From assembly GCF_004362745.1 (NCBI RefSeq), contig NZ_SNXY01000006.1:1054001-1118000 (forward strand): a DNA stretch of 64,000 nt, read 5' to 3'. How positions within the stretch are numbered: position 1 is the stretch's first letter; each line of letters begins with the position of its first letter. Shown here one piece after another: positions 48,975 to 57,732 of the stretch. Source of the DNA: Oharaeibacter diazotrophicus (GTDB lineage Bacteria > Pseudomonadota > Alphaproteobacteria > Rhizobiales > Pleomorphomonadaceae). A model generated the notes under the pieces. It had not been told where the DNA came from and made no database searches. It worked only from the letters and a program-made list of their open reading frames with translations. Position numbers and translations under genes: made by a program.

Positions 48975-49843
48975 CCGTCCCGCGGCGGCGGCCCGAACGG
49001 CCGCCGCCGCCCCTCGCCCCGGAACCGGACCAGACGCAGGCGATGTCGGACAGATCCCTCCTCAAGACCGTGTCGGTGCCCTTCGGCACCATTCCGTCCA
49101 CCCTCGTCGTCGCCCTCGGTGCGGCCGTCTGGGTGATCGTGATCGCCGGCTGGGTGCTGCTCACCTACGGCGGCCTCGTGCCGAAGATGTTCCTGCCGAC
49201 GCCCGGCCTCGTGCTCGGCACCGCCGGCCGCCTCGCCGCCGACGGCACCTTGTGGGAGCACACTTTCGCCAGTGCGCAGGTGGTGCTGATCGGCTTCGTG
49301 ATCTCGTCGGTGGTGGCGGTTCCGCTCGGCCTCGCCATGGGCACCTACCGCGCGGTCCAGGCCTTCCTCGACCCGCTCGTGAACTTCATCCGCTATCTGC
49401 CGGTGACGTCTTTCGTTCCGCTGTTCATCCTGTGGATCGGCATCGGCCTCGACCAGCGCGTCTCGATCATCGTGTTCGGCATTTTCTTCCAGCAGTTGGT
49501 GATGATCGCCGACGCCGCCCGCTCGGTCCCGCGCGACCTCGTCAACGCCGCCTACACCCTCGGCACCCGCCGCTCCGAGACGGTCGGCCACATCGTCTTC
49601 CCGGCGACGCTGCCGGCGGTGCTCGACGTGCTGCGCGTCACCATCGGCTGGGCCTGGACCTATCTGGTGGTCGCCGAGTTGGTGGCGGCCAAGTCGGGCC
49701 TCGGCTACATCTCGCTGAAGGCGATGCGCGGCTTCCAGGTCGACGTCATCTTCCTCGCCATCGCCATGATCGGCATCCTCGGCCTCCTGACCGACCAGAT
49801 GTTCCGCGTGGCCCGCCGCGTCGTGGCCCCTTGGGCGAAATGA
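48971..49843 (+). CDS. ABC permease, SsuC/ThiX type
   Basis: The 290-residue permease has six helices and the EAA loop (VNAAYTLGTRRSETVGHIVFPATLP), as in SsuC/TauC. The GTG at 48971 overlaps the binder's stop (GTGA). The first 25 residues are Pro/Arg-rich, so the ATG at 49043 is an equally possible start. It overlaps the ATPase gene by four bases. Confidence 0.9.
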   Translation: MTVPRRRPERPPPPLAPEPDQTQAMSDRSLLKTVSVPFGTIPSTLVVALGAAVWVIVIAGWVLLTYGGLVPKMFLPTPGLVLGTAGRLAADGTLWEHTFASAQVVLIGFVISSVVAVPLGLAMGTYRAVQAFLDPLVNFIRYLPVTSFVPLFILWIGIGLDQRVSIIVFGIFFQQLVMIADAARSVPRDLVNAAYTLGTRRSETVGHIVFPATLPAVLDVLRVTIGWAWTYLVVAELVAAKSGLGYISLKAMRGFQVDVIFLAIAMIGILGLLTDQMFRVARRVVAPWAK

Positions 49844-50649
49844 CCATGCTCATGAAGACCCCCTCCACCGTCGCCGCTTCCGCCGCCGACATTGCCGTCG
49901 AGGGCGTCAGCCTGCGCTACGGCACGGGTGCCACCTCGGTACTGGCGCTCGACGGCATCTCGCTCGACGTCGCCCGCAACGAGTTCGCCGTCATCGTCGG
50001 CCCGTCCGGCTGCGGCAAGTCGAGCCTGCTCTACCTGATCGCCGGCCTCGAGCAGCGCACCGGCGGCACCATCCGTGTCGGCGGCCGCGTCATCGACGAG
50101 CCGGGCGCCGACCGCGGCATGGTGTTCCAGGCCTACACCCTGTTCCCCTGGCTCACCGTGGCGCAGAACGTCGAATACGGCCCGAAGCGCCGCGGCCTGC
50201 CGGCCGGCGAGCGGCGCGCGCTGGTCGACCACTATCTCGCCGAGGTCGGCCTCGCCGGCTTCCGCGACCACTATCCCGCCCAGCTCTCGGGCGGCATGAA
50301 GCAGCGCGTCGCCATCGCCCGCGCGCTCGCCAACGATCCCGCCGTGCTCCTGATGGACGAGCCCTTCGGCGCGCTCGACAGCCAGACCCGCCACCAGATG
50401 CAGCAGCTGCTGCTCCGGGTCTGGGACCACAGCCACAAGACCGTGCTGTTCGTCACCCACGACATCGACGAGGCGATCCTGCTCGCCGACCGGGTCTTCG
50501 TCATGTCCGGCCGGCCCGGCCAGATCCGCAAGGTCATTCCGGTCGGCTTCGACCGGCCGCGCTCGCTCGACCTCGTCATGGAGCCCGGCTTCATCGCGCT
50601 GAAGCGCGAGATCCTGACGCTCCTGAAGGCCGACGGCGAGGACCACTGA
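49840..50649 (+). CDS. ABC ATPase, SsuB/TauB type
   Basis: The 269-residue ATPase has Walker [11 protein letters not shown]-loop [12 protein letters not shown], signature [15 protein letters not shown], Walker [13 protein letters not shown] and [11 protein letters not shown], with no TOBE domain, typical of the nitrate/sulfonate/taurine subfamily. Start ATG overlaps the permease stop. A hairpin and a 117-base gap separate it from flavoprotein copy 2. Confidence 0.92.
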   Translation: MTMLMKTPSTVAASAADIAVEGVSLRYGTGATSVLALDGISLDVARNEFAVIVGPSGCGKSSLLYLIAGLEQRTGGTIRVGGRVIDEPGADRGMVFQAYTLFPWLTVAQNVEYGPKRRGLPAGERRALVDHYLAEVGLAGFRDHYPAQLSGGMKQRVAIARALANDPAVLLMDEPFGALDSQTRHQMQQLLLRVWDHSHKTVLFVTHDIDEAILLADRVFVMSGRPGQIRKVIPVGFDRPRSLDLVMEPGFIALKREILTLLKADGEDH

Positions 50650-50677
50650 CGGAACACGGCGCCGAGGACCGGAGGAC

Positions 50678-50700
50678 CCGCCGGCGCGGAGCGCCGGCGG
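50678..50700. repeat. Perfect GC hairpin between importer and flavoprotein copy 2
   Basis: CCGCCGGCGC (50678-50687), GGA, GCGCCGGCGG (50691-50700) form a ten-pair perfect stem with a three-base loop, followed by an alternating CG run. There is no T run. It may stabilise or partly end the importer transcript, so copy 2 could be expressed at a different level. Confidence 0.5.
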
Positions 50701-50766
50701 CGGGACCCGCGCGCGCGGCGCGCGCAGATCAATAACGAAGAAACGTCACACCCGGAGGAAGCCGCC

Positions 50767-52836
50767 GTGCGCGACCCGCGTTACGACATCCTGTTCGAGC
50801 CCGTGCGGATCGGGCCGCTCACCGCCAAGAACCGGTTCTACCAGGTGCCGCACTGCAACGGTGGCGGCTACCGCGACCCGTCGGCGGCGGCGGAGATGCG
50901 CGGCGTCAAGGCCGAAGGCGGCTGGGGGGTGATCTTCACCGAGCAGACCGAGATGCACCACACCTCTGAGATCACGCCCTTCATCGAGCTCCGGCTCTGG
51001 GAGGACCAGGACATCCCCTCGATCGCCCGCATGGCCGAGCGGATGAAGACCCACGGCGCCCTCGCCGGCATCCAGCTCGCGTATTCGGGGATCAACGGCC
51101 CGAACATGTACACCAAGGAGGTGCCGCTCGCGCCCTCCGCGCTGCCGATCCGCACCTTCACCAACGACCCCGTCCAGGCCCGCGCGCTCGACCGCCGCGA
51201 CATCGCCGACCTCCGGCGCTGGTTCGTCAACGCCGCCCGGCGCTGCCGCACGGCGGGCTTCGACCTGATCTGCCTCTACGGCGCCCACGGCTTCGGCATC
51301 TTCCAGCACTTCCTGTCGCGCGCCACCAACCAGCGCAGCGACGAATACGGCGGCAGCCTCGAGAACCGCTCGCGCTTCGTGCGCGAGGTCGTCGCCGACA
51401 TCCGCGACGCCGTCGGCGACACCATGGCGATCACGCTGCGCGTCTCGCTCGACGAGACCATCGGCGACCTCGGCTTCTCCAACGCCGAGGTCCGCGACTT
51501 CGTCGCCCTCAATGCCGACCTGCCCGACCTCTGGGACCTCGCCCACGGCACCTGGGAGGACTGCTCCGGCCCGTCGCGCTTCAAGGAGGAGGCGGCGCAG
51601 GAGGCGCTGGTGAAGGGCATTCGCGACCTCACCGGCAAGCCGGTGGTCGGCGTCGGCCGTTTCACCTCGCCGGACACCATGGTGCGCATGGTGCGCCAGG
51701 GCGTGCTCGACTTCGTCGGCTGCGCCCGCCCCTCGATCGCCGACCCGTTCCTGCCCCTGAAGGTGGAGGAGGGCCGGATCGAGGACATCCGCGAGTGCAT
51801 CGGCTGCAACATCTGCGTCACCGGCGACATGATCCAGGGCATGGGCCGCTGCACGCAGAACCCGACCTGGATGGAGGAGTGGCGGCGCGGCTGGCATCCC
51901 GAGCGGATGAACCCGAAGGGCCCGAGCGAGCGCGTGCTGATCGTCGGCTCCGGCCCGGCCGGACTCGAGGCCGCGCTCGGCCTCGCCCGCCGGGGCTACG
52001 AGGTGGCGGTGGCCGAGGCCCGCGAGAGCTTCGGCGGCCGCGTCGCCCGCGAGCGGCTGCTGCCCGGCCTCTCCGCCTGGGGCCGCGTCGCCGACTACCG
52101 GCTCTACCAGCTCGGACAGCTCGGCAACGTCTCGCTCTATCCGGCCTCGCCGCTGACGGCCGACGACATCCTCGGCTTCGGCTTCGAGCACGTCTGCCTC
52201 GCCACCGGTTCGCACTGGCGCGCCGACGGCGTCGCCCGCCAGCACGTGGTGCAGATACCGCGCGAAGGCGCCCTGCCCGTCTTCACGCCGGACGACGTCA
52301 TGGACGGCCGACTGCCCACCGGCACCGTGGTCGTCTACGACGACGACCACTACTACATGGGCGGCGTGATCGCCGAGCTGCTCGCCGCACGCGGCTGCAA
52401 CGTCACCCTGGTGACGCCGGCGCCCTACGTCTCGGACTGGTCGCGCAACACGCTCGAACAGGGCGCCGTCCACCGCCGGCTCGCCGCGGCCGGCGTCGCG
52501 ATCGTGCTCAACACCGGCGTAGCCGCCCTCCAGGCCGACGGCGTCGAGACCAATTGCGCCTACACCGACGCCCGTGGCCGGATCACCTGCGACGCCGTCG
52601 TCCTGGTCGCCTCGCGCCGCTCGGAAACCGCCGTACACGACGAGCTCCGCGCCCGCGCCGACGAGTGGGCCGACGCCGGCCTGCGTTCGCTCGCGCTGAT
52701 CGGCGACGCCGCCGCGCCGGCGCCGATCGCCTGGGCCACCTTCGCCGGCCACCGCTACGCCCGCGATCTCGACGGCCCCGACCGCGGCGACGCCCTGCCC
52801 TTCCGCCGCGAGGTGACTGCGCTCGCCCCGGCGTGA
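50767..52836 (+). CDS. TMADH/histamine-dehydrogenase-type flavoprotein, copy 2
   Basis: The 689-residue paralogue of the enzyme at 40.1 kb shares its start and every domain: covalent-FMN Cys30 (QVPHC), 4Fe-4S Cys344, 347, 350 and 362, and the C-terminal [17 protein letters not shown] fold. Its bowl residues are Gln60, Trp263 and Asp354, again histamine-dehydrogenase-like. Unlike copy 1 it keeps Tyr171/His174 (YGAH) but has Cys266 where TMADH has catalytic Asp267. The two copies therefore differ in active-site chemistry and probably act on successive or different amines. GTG start at 50767, with GGAGGA six bases upstream. Confidence 0.88.
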   Translation: MRDPRYDILFEPVRIGPLTAKNRFYQVPHCNGGGYRDPSAAAEMRGVKAEGGWGVIFTEQTEMHHTSEITPFIELRLWEDQDIPSIARMAERMKTHGALAGIQLAYSGINGPNMYTKEVPLAPSALPIRTFTNDPVQARALDRRDIADLRRWFVNAARRCRTAGFDLICLYGAHGFGIFQHFLSRATNQRSDEYGGSLENRSRFVREVVADIRDAVGDTMAITLRVSLDETIGDLGFSNAEVRDFVALNADLPDLWDLAHGTWEDCSGPSRFKEEAAQEALVKGIRDLTGKPVVGVGRFTSPDTMVRMVRQGVLDFVGCARPSIADPFLPLKVEEGRIEDIRECIGCNICVTGDMIQGMGRCTQNPTWMEEWRRGWHPERMNPKGPSERVLIVGSGPAGLEAALGLARRGYEVAVAEARESFGGRVARERLLPGLSAWGRVADYRLYQLGQLGNVSLYPASPLTADDILGFGFEHVCLATGSHWRADGVARQHVVQIPREGALPVFTPDDVMDGRLPTGTVVVYDDDHYYMGGVIAELLAARGCNVTLVTPAPYVSDWSRNTLEQGAVHRRLAAAGVAIVLNTGVAALQADGVETNCAYTDARGRITCDAVVLVASRRSETAVHDELRARADEWADAGLRSLALIGDAAAPAPIAWATFAGHRYARDLDGPDRGDALPFRREVTALAPA

Positions 52837-52962
52837 CGGCCGGGACCCGCGATCACGGCGCTGTCGCGAAAGCGTGAAATGCACGGTGGTAACGGCGTGC
52901 TCCCCCGACGCGTCCAAGCGTCGGCCGTCCGTGCGGGCGGCCGTGTTCCAGGGGAGACGACC

Positions 52963-53355
52963 ATGATCCATCGCCGTCAGTTGCTCGCCGTCGCCGCCGC
53001 GGCGCTCGCCGCGTCCACCCTCGCCGCGCGCGCCGAGGTCGGCACGCCCTTCACGCCGGAGGCCTTCGCCGCCGCGACCGCCACGGGCAAGCCCGTGCTG
53101 GTCGACGTCACCGCGAGCTGGTGCCCGGTCTGCAAGGCGCAGCACCCGGTGATCGAGAGCCTGAAGGCCCGCCCGGAGTTCGCCGACCTTGTCGTCCTCG
53201 CCGTCGATTTCGACAGCCAGAAGGACGTGCTGCGCTCCTTCGGCGCCCAGCGCCAGAGCACGCTGATCGTCTTCCGCGGCACCACCGAGACCGGCCGTTC
53301 GATCGGCGACACCGATCCGGCGTCGATCGAGGCCCTGCTCCGCAGCGCGATCTGA
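52963..53355 (+). CDS. Periplasmic thioredoxin-like protein
   Basis: The 130-residue protein has a signal peptide (MIHRRQLLAVAAAALAAST region, first about 24 residues) and a thioredoxin fold with the redox motif WCPVC. With the adjacent CcdA-like protein it resembles a split DsbD (DsbD-gamma-like domain), keeping periplasmic Cys reduced. GGGGAGA precedes the ATG. Partner proteins are unknown. It is eight bases ahead of ccdA-like and forms an operon with it. Confidence 0.87.
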   Translation: MIHRRQLLAVAAAALAASTLAARAEVGTPFTPEAFAAATATGKPVLVDVTASWCPVCKAQHPVIESLKARPEFADLVVLAVDFDSQKDVLRSFGAQRQSTLIVFRGTTETGRSIGDTDPASIEALLRSAI

Positions 53356-53362
53356 GGCCGCC

Positions 53363-54073
53363 ATGCCCGGCTTCGGATTCCTCGCCGGCGTGCTGTCGGT
53401 GCTGTCGCCCTGCGTGCTGCCGCTTTTGCCGCTGCTGCTAGGCGCGGCGGCGTCGCAGCACCGGCTCGGACCGGTGGCGCTCGCGGGCGGCCTCGCGCTG
53501 TCCTTCACCGCGATCGGCCTGTTCGTGGCGACCGTCGGCTTCGCGATCGGCCTCGACGCCGACGTGTTCCGCGCGGTCTCGGCGTTCCTCTTGGTGGCGC
53601 TCGGGATCGTCCTGGCGGTCCCGGCGGCGCAGACGCGCCTCGCCGCCGCCGCCGGCCCGGTCGGCGACTGGACGGAGCGCCGCTTCGGCGGCTTCTCCAC
53701 CGACGGCGTCGGCGGCCAGTTCGCCCTCGGCCTTCTGCTCGGGGCGGTGTGGAGCCCCTGCGTCGGCCCGACGCTCGGCGCGGCCTCCCTGATGGCGGCC
53801 CGCGGCGAGAACCTCGGCATGGTCGCCCTCACCATGGCGGCCTTCGGCCTCGGCGCCGGCCTGCCGCTCGCGGCGATGGGATACCTCTCGCGCGATCGGC
53901 TGGTCCGGATGCGCGGGCGGATGCTGTCGGCGGGAAAGGGCGCGAAGACGCTGCTCGGCCTCGCCCTGGCGGCGGCCGGCGTCGCCATCCTCACGGGGGC
54001 GGACAAGGCGTTGGAGGCCCGTCTGGTCGAGATCGGGCCGGATTGGCTGACGCGGCTGACGACCTCGATCTGA
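53363..54073 (+). CDS. CcdA/DsbD-type thiol transporter
   Basis: The 236-residue membrane protein has six predicted helices and the two conserved Cys in SPCVLPLLP (near residue 17) and SPCVGPTLG that shuttle electrons across the inner membrane. It passes reducing power from cytoplasmic thioredoxin to the periplasmic thioredoxin-like protein encoded just upstream. It may serve cytochrome c maturation, which amine dehydrogenases need as an electron sink, but that link is inference. Confidence 0.9.
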   Translation: MPGFGFLAGVLSVLSPCVLPLLPLLLGAAASQHRLGPVALAGGLALSFTAIGLFVATVGFAIGLDADVFRAVSAFLLVALGIVLAVPAAQTRLAAAAGPVGDWTERRFGGFSTDGVGGQFALGLLLGAVWSPCVGPTLGAASLMAARGENLGMVALTMAAFGLGAGLPLAAMGYLSRDRLVRMRGRMLSAGKGAKTLLGLALAAAGVAILTGADKALEARLVEIGPDWLTRLTTSI

Positions 54074-54099
54074 GGCCGCGCGGCATCGGGGGCGAAAAA

Positions 54100-54109
54100 G
54101 GGGGGGGGG
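54100..54109. repeat. G10 homopolymer in the ccdA-like 3' flank
   Basis: A run of ten G follows AAAAA 26 bases after the ccdA-like stop. The 185-base gap (54074-54258) otherwise shows no gene. Such runs are prone to slippage and sequencing error. No reading frame depends on it. Confidence 0.6.
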
Positions 54110-54258
54110 ACGGACCGGACGCGGCCCGGCCCTCCCGTGCCTGCCGCGAGCCCGGTCCGCCCGGGCGTGCGCGCCGGCGCCCTCCCCGGCGACCGGTGAC
54201 CGCGCTCGCACCTCGTCGGAACGGGGCCGCGCATCCACGCGGTCCCGTTCCCGCGTCC

Positions 54259-54516
54259 TCAGCAGGCGATGCGGTAGCCGTCGACGAAGACGGCGCCCGG
54301 CTCCTCCGGACCGTCGTGCGGTCCGAGATCCTCCAGCGCGAGCGGCGCGGAGGAGCCGGCGAACCGGGGATCGTCGTCCCCGGGGTGGAGCGCGCGGCGG
54401 ATCGCCGCCGAAGCGTCGACCTCCGACCCGGCGACGACCAGGACGATCCGCCCGGCGGGGTGGACGCCGCTCGTGGCGGCGTCCGGGCGGAGTTCGTAGA
54501 GGTGCAGCGCGCTCAT
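54259..54516 (-). CDS. Small hypothetical protein A
   Basis: The 85-residue product (MSALHLYELRPDAATSGVHPAGRIVLVVAGSE..., ending DGYRIAC) has no signal peptide or membrane segment and I do not recognise a family. It overlaps the stop of the next upstream gene (ATGA), which supports its reality and joint translation. Composition resembles neighbours. Confidence 0.6.
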   Translation of the reverse strand: MSALHLYELRPDAATSGVHPAGRIVLVVAGSEVDASAAIRRALHPGDDDPRFAGSSAPLALEDLGPHDGPEEPGAVFVDGYRIAC

Positions 54517-54800
54517 GCCGCGGCGTCGCGACCGACGTCGCCGCCGCGCGGGCGGAAGTCGACCCGCCGGCGGGAGCGGCCGAGCGGGGTCTCGAAGGTC
54601 ACGAGGACCGCCTCGATCCTGTCGAGCGCGTTCGGATCGGTGTCCTCGAGGCTCTGCAGCGCGAGGGCGACGAAGTCCTCGGACAGCCGGTCGGGGCGAT
54701 AGAGCACGACCTCGCGCGGCGCCGCGGTGTCGTCGAAGCTGATCCCGACGTCGGTGCCGAGGGCGGCCTGGAGGTGGTTGGCGATGATGGACGCGGTCAT
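54513..54800 (-). CDS. Small hypothetical protein B
   Basis: The 95-residue product (MTASIIANHLQAALGTDVGISFDD..., Arg-rich C-terminus) has CGGAGGATCC directly before the ATG. It has no recognisable domain. With protein A it forms a two-gene unit just downstream of the ECF sigma/anti-sigma genes on the same strand, with 45 bases between anti-sigma stop and its start, so it may belong to their operon. Confidence 0.65.
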   Translation of the reverse strand: MTASIIANHLQAALGTDVGISFDDTAAPREVVLYRPDRLSEDFVALALQSLEDTDPNALDRIEAVLVTFETPLGRSRRRVDFRPRGGDVGRDAAA

Positions 54801-54845
54801 GGATCCTCCGTTCGTTTCATCGTCGTTGTTGTCGTCGCGCGGCGG

Positions 54846-55634
54846 TCAACCCCGTTCCCGGGACGAGGGTTTCCTGCGCGTCGCCACTTCGATGCCGTCG
54901 GCGACCGACTTCAGTCGGGTCGGGGCGACGGCGCCCATCAGGGCGTAGGCGGTTCCACCGCTCTGCCAGTAGACCGTCGGCACGGCGTCGTCCGGCGCCG
55001 GGGTCGGCGGCACCGCCCCCTCGACGTCCATCGGCGCCGCCACCAGGGTGACCGCCCCGAGAACCGGGCTCTCGGCGGTCACCACCACGCTCGGCCGCCC
55101 GTTGAACGGCTGCACCTGGACACCGAGCACCCGCCAGTTCGCCGGCAGTTTGGGCATCTCGACGTCGGTGACGGCCTCCAGGCGGTCGATCTTGCGGGCG
55201 ATCGGCTCGCCCGGGGCCTGCGGTCCGGTGTCGAGCGCGGCGACCCGGAGCGCTTCGCGGGCGGCGTCGACGAAGCGGGCGTCGGCCACCGTGGCCGGCG
55301 TCTCCCGCATCGGCTGCGTCGCCGAATTCAGTCCCCAGCCGAGCGCTACGCAAGCGACCGCGGCCGCGGCGCGGCGCGCCATCGGCGCGTGGACGTGGGC
55401 CTTCAGCCGGCGCTGCAGCCTCAGCGCCTGGCGCTGGCTCTCGTCCGACCAGCGGCCGGGCCCGGCCTGACCGCGGCGCAGCGCCTCCGTCAGCGCCGTC
55501 TCCTCCTCGAGCAGGCTCGCCAGTTCGCGGTCGCGCGCGGCGAGATCCTCGATCTCGGCACGGCGCATCGGCGCCATCTCGCCGTCGACATAGGCGGCGA
55601 TCTCGATCTCGTCGGGCCGGTCAGTCCCGTTCAT
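54846..55634 (-). CDS. Membrane anti-sigma factor
   Basis: The 262-residue protein has an N-terminal anti-sigma domain (IEIAAYVDGEMAPMRRAEIEDLAARD, split), without a zinc His-Cys-Cys site. One transmembrane helix follows near residues 85-105 (AAAAVACVALGWGLNS), then a periplasmic part. It should hold the ECF factor at the membrane until a periplasmic signal frees it. It overlaps the sigma gene by 14 bases. Confidence 0.86.
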   Translation of the reverse strand: MNGTDRPDEIEIAAYVDGEMAPMRRAEIEDLAARDRELASLLEEETALTEALRRGQAGPGRWSDESQRQALRLQRRLKAHVHAPMARRAAAAVACVALGWGLNSATQPMRETPATVADARFVDAAREALRVAALDTGPQAPGEPIARKIDRLEAVTDVEMPKLPANWRVLGVQVQPFNGRPSVVVTAESPVLGAVTLVAAPMDVEGAVPPTPAPDDAVPTVYWQSGGTAYALMGAVAPTRLKSVADGIEVATRRKPSSRERG

Positions 55635-56151
55635 CGGTCCCTCCCACGACTCTCAACTTCGGGCCGACCGCGGCGCCGCCGTAGCCGACCCGCGCCTTCA
55701 GCGCGGCCCGGCCGCGGGCGAGCCGCGACATCACCGTTCCCACCGGAACCCCCAGCGTCTCCGCGGCGTCGGCATAGGTGAAGCCCAGCACCGCGACCAG
55801 CTGCAGCACCTCGCGCTGGTCGGGCGGCAGGCCCTCGAACGCCCGCATCACCTTGGCGAGGTCGACCCGGTCCTCCTGCGACGGCAACGCCGTCTCGTCG
55901 TCCGGGATCGCACCGTGGATGCGGTCGCGCTCGGCGGCGGAGCGCCGGCGCGACGACAGGAAGGTGTTGCGCATCACCACCACCAGCCAGTTCAGGAGCG
56001 GCCGGGTCGCGTCGTAGGAGCCCGACAGCCGGATCGCCCGCGCGAGGCTCTCCTGCAACAGGTCGTCCGCGTCGGCGTCGTCGCGCGTCAATACGCGGGC
56101 GTAGCGCCACAGGGCGTCGAGGTGCGGGGTGACGTCGATGTCGATCCTCAT
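55621..56151 (-). CDS. ECF RNA polymerase sigma factor
   Basis: The 176-residue protein has sigma region 2 (LWRYARVLTRDDADADDLLQESLARA, split) and region 4 (LPPDQREVLQLVAVLGFTYADAAETLGVPVGTVMSRLARGR, split). ATG at 56151 is used; a TTG two codons upstream is possible. Its partner anti-sigma is coupled downstream. It is divergent from the HdeD-like gene, a likely target. A self-regulated promoter candidate lies just upstream. Confidence 0.9.
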   Translation of the reverse strand: MRIDIDVTPHLDALWRYARVLTRDDADADDLLQESLARAIRLSGSYDATRPLLNWLVVVMRNTFLSSRRRSAAERDRIHGAIPDDETALPSQEDRVDLAKVMRAFEGLPPDQREVLQLVAVLGFTYADAAETLGVPVGTVMSRLARGRAALKARVGYGGAAVGPKLRVVGGTDERD

Positions 56152-56159
56152 GACCAAGC

Positions 56160-56186
56160 TACCGCCCCGGCGGCGATCCTATTCCC
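56160..56186 (-). promoter_or_regulatory. Candidate ECF-type promoter of the sigma gene
   Basis: On the minus strand GGGAATA (56186-56180) and CGGTA (56164-56160) are 15 bases apart, ending eight bases before the ATG. GGGAATA resembles -35 elements of alphaproteobacterial ECF promoters and the short leader fits an almost leaderless transcript. The -10 match is weak. Confidence 0.25.
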
Positions 56187-56394
56187 GGACAATCGCGCCG
56201 GCGCGCGAATTTGTCGTGACCATGGTCGGCGCGCAGCCGGCGGCGGCGATGCAATTTCTTGCTAACCGCCTTGTGAAATCATAAGAAACGACCCTCTGCC
56301 CATCCCGTCGGAAAGAGCGGCCCCTCCACCGTCGCCGCGGCTCCGCCGAACGGTATCCGGCGACGTCGGGAGGCGAGGAGATGCGGACGTCCAG

Positions 56395-57732
56395 ATGCTG
56401 AAACTCGCGTTCCTCCTGATCGGTCCGGCCTCGTTCCGGTCGAAGTGGTACGTCCTCGCCGTGCTCGGCGGCCTCCTGGTGGCGCTGGCGCTGGTGATCG
56501 CCGCCGACGCCTCGGACCGCGTGACCTTGCTGGCGCAGACCGCGATCGGCCTCGTCTTCGTCGCCAACGGCGTGGTGTCGGCCATGTCGGCGGCGCTCGG
56601 GCGGGTCGAGGGATCGGCCCGCTTCGTCACCGCCGCCAAGGCGCTCGGCCTCGTGCTGATCGGCGCGCTGGTGATGGGGGTGCCGGTGCGCACCGACGTC
56701 GGCCTCGCCGTCTTCGTCGGCCTCGCCCTGGTGCTCGACGGCATCTGGCGGATCGGCTTCGCCTTCCTGGTCCGCTACGGCAACTGGCGGGCGATGGCGA
56801 CCTTCGGCGCGGTCGAACTGCTGCTCGCGCTGCTGCTCTACGCCGACTGGCCGCTGCCGCCGGGCCGCAACGTCGCGGTCTGCATCGGGCTCCTGATCGC
56901 GCTCTGGGGCGTCCTGCTGATCCGCATGGGGCTGATGCTGCGCACCCTCGACGACGAGGTCGCCATCCTGAACCTGCCGGTGTTCGGCGGCCGCGGCTGG
57001 TACGACCACGCCCCCGTCCTGATCGACACCGGCGAGACGGTGGCGGTCGAGCATCCGCTGACGGTCCGGATCTGGACCCCCGTCGGCTCCGCCTACGAGC
57101 CCGAGCGTCGCCTGCTGATCGACCGCTACATCGCCGCCGTCGACGGCAACGGCGTGATGTCGACCGGCCATTCGGCGCTCGAGATGAAGCCGGACCTCTA
57201 CATCAGCCACTATCCGGCCGTGGAGCTCGACCGCTCGCGCGCCGATTTCATGGCCTCCTTCCGCGGCACCGCCGAGAACGACTTCAAGGGCCGCTTCCAG
57301 CCGAGCTACGAGCACGAGTGCGCCGAATGGTGCCCGGCCGACGGCAACGTCGAGTTCCGCAACTACGACCCGCGGCGGCTGCGCGCATTCTGGGTCGGCT
57401 ACCGGCAGGACGACACCTACAACCTCACCAACCGCAACTGCTCCGTGGCGGTGGCGGCGGCGCTCGACGCCGCCCTCGAGGGCTCGCTCGCGACCCGCTT
57501 CGCGTGGGCGCGGCTCGTCGGCCTGCTCCTGAACCCCGACCTCTGGGTCGCCGCCATGATCTGCAATCGCGCGGCCTCGATGACCTGGACGCCCGGCCTC
57601 GTGCTCGACTACGCCCGCACGCTCGCCCGCATCGTCGAGCGCGGCGAGGTCGGCTGGACCGCCCGCCTCTTCGCCTTCTTCGCCCGCCTGCGCCGCGGCG
57701 GCGCCCCCGACAACGAGCCGAGGACCGCATGA
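56395..57732 (+). CDS. HdeD-like membrane protein fused to a putative papain-like domain
   Basis: The 445-residue protein starts with six predicted helices (residues 15-180) of HdeD/DUF308 type, found in acid-resistance proteins. It continues with a soluble domain of about 250 residues. That domain holds His259 (TGHSALE) and Cys349 (NRNCSVAVAAALD) in the His-then-Cys order of permuted papain-fold hydrolases (LRAT/PPPDE/DUF4105 kind). A protease or acyltransferase attached to a stress membrane protein is therefore possible, but is inference. It is divergent from the ECF sigma gene and coupled to the MFS gene (ATGA). Confidence 0.75.
   Translation: MLKLAFLLIGPASFRSKWYVLAVLGGLLVALALVIAADASDRVTLLAQTAIGLVFVANGVVSAMSAALGRVEGSARFVTAAKALGLVLIGALVMGVPVRTDVGLAVFVGLALVLDGIWRIGFAFLVRYGNWRAMATFGAVELLLALLLYADWPLPPGRNVAVCIGLLIALWGVLLIRMGLMLRTLDDEVAILNLPVFGGRGWYDHAPVLIDTGETVAVEHPLTVRIWTPVGSAYEPERRLLIDRYIAAVDGNGVMSTGHSALEMKPDLYISHYPAVELDRSRADFMASFRGTAENDFKGRFQPSYEHECAEWCPADGNVEFRNYDPRRLRAFWVGYRQDDTYNLTNRNCSVAVAAALDAALEGSLATRFAWARLVGLLLNPDLWVAAMICNRAASMTWTPGLVLDYARTLARIVERGEVGWTARLFAFFARLRRGGAPDNEPRTA

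Noticed and set aside
54100-54109. G10 tract as a phase-variation switch
   Set aside because: It lies in a non-coding gap and no frame or promoter spacing depends on it.
50746-54234. 1162-codon frame antisense to flavoprotein copy 2 and the thioredoxin/CcdA genes
   Set aside because: Shadow frame; the sense genes have signal peptides and catalytic motifs.
54259-54800. Toxin-antitoxin pair
   Set aside because: The two small overlapping genes have the right size but neither shows a known toxin or antitoxin motif, and their place in an ECF operon gives a simpler reading.
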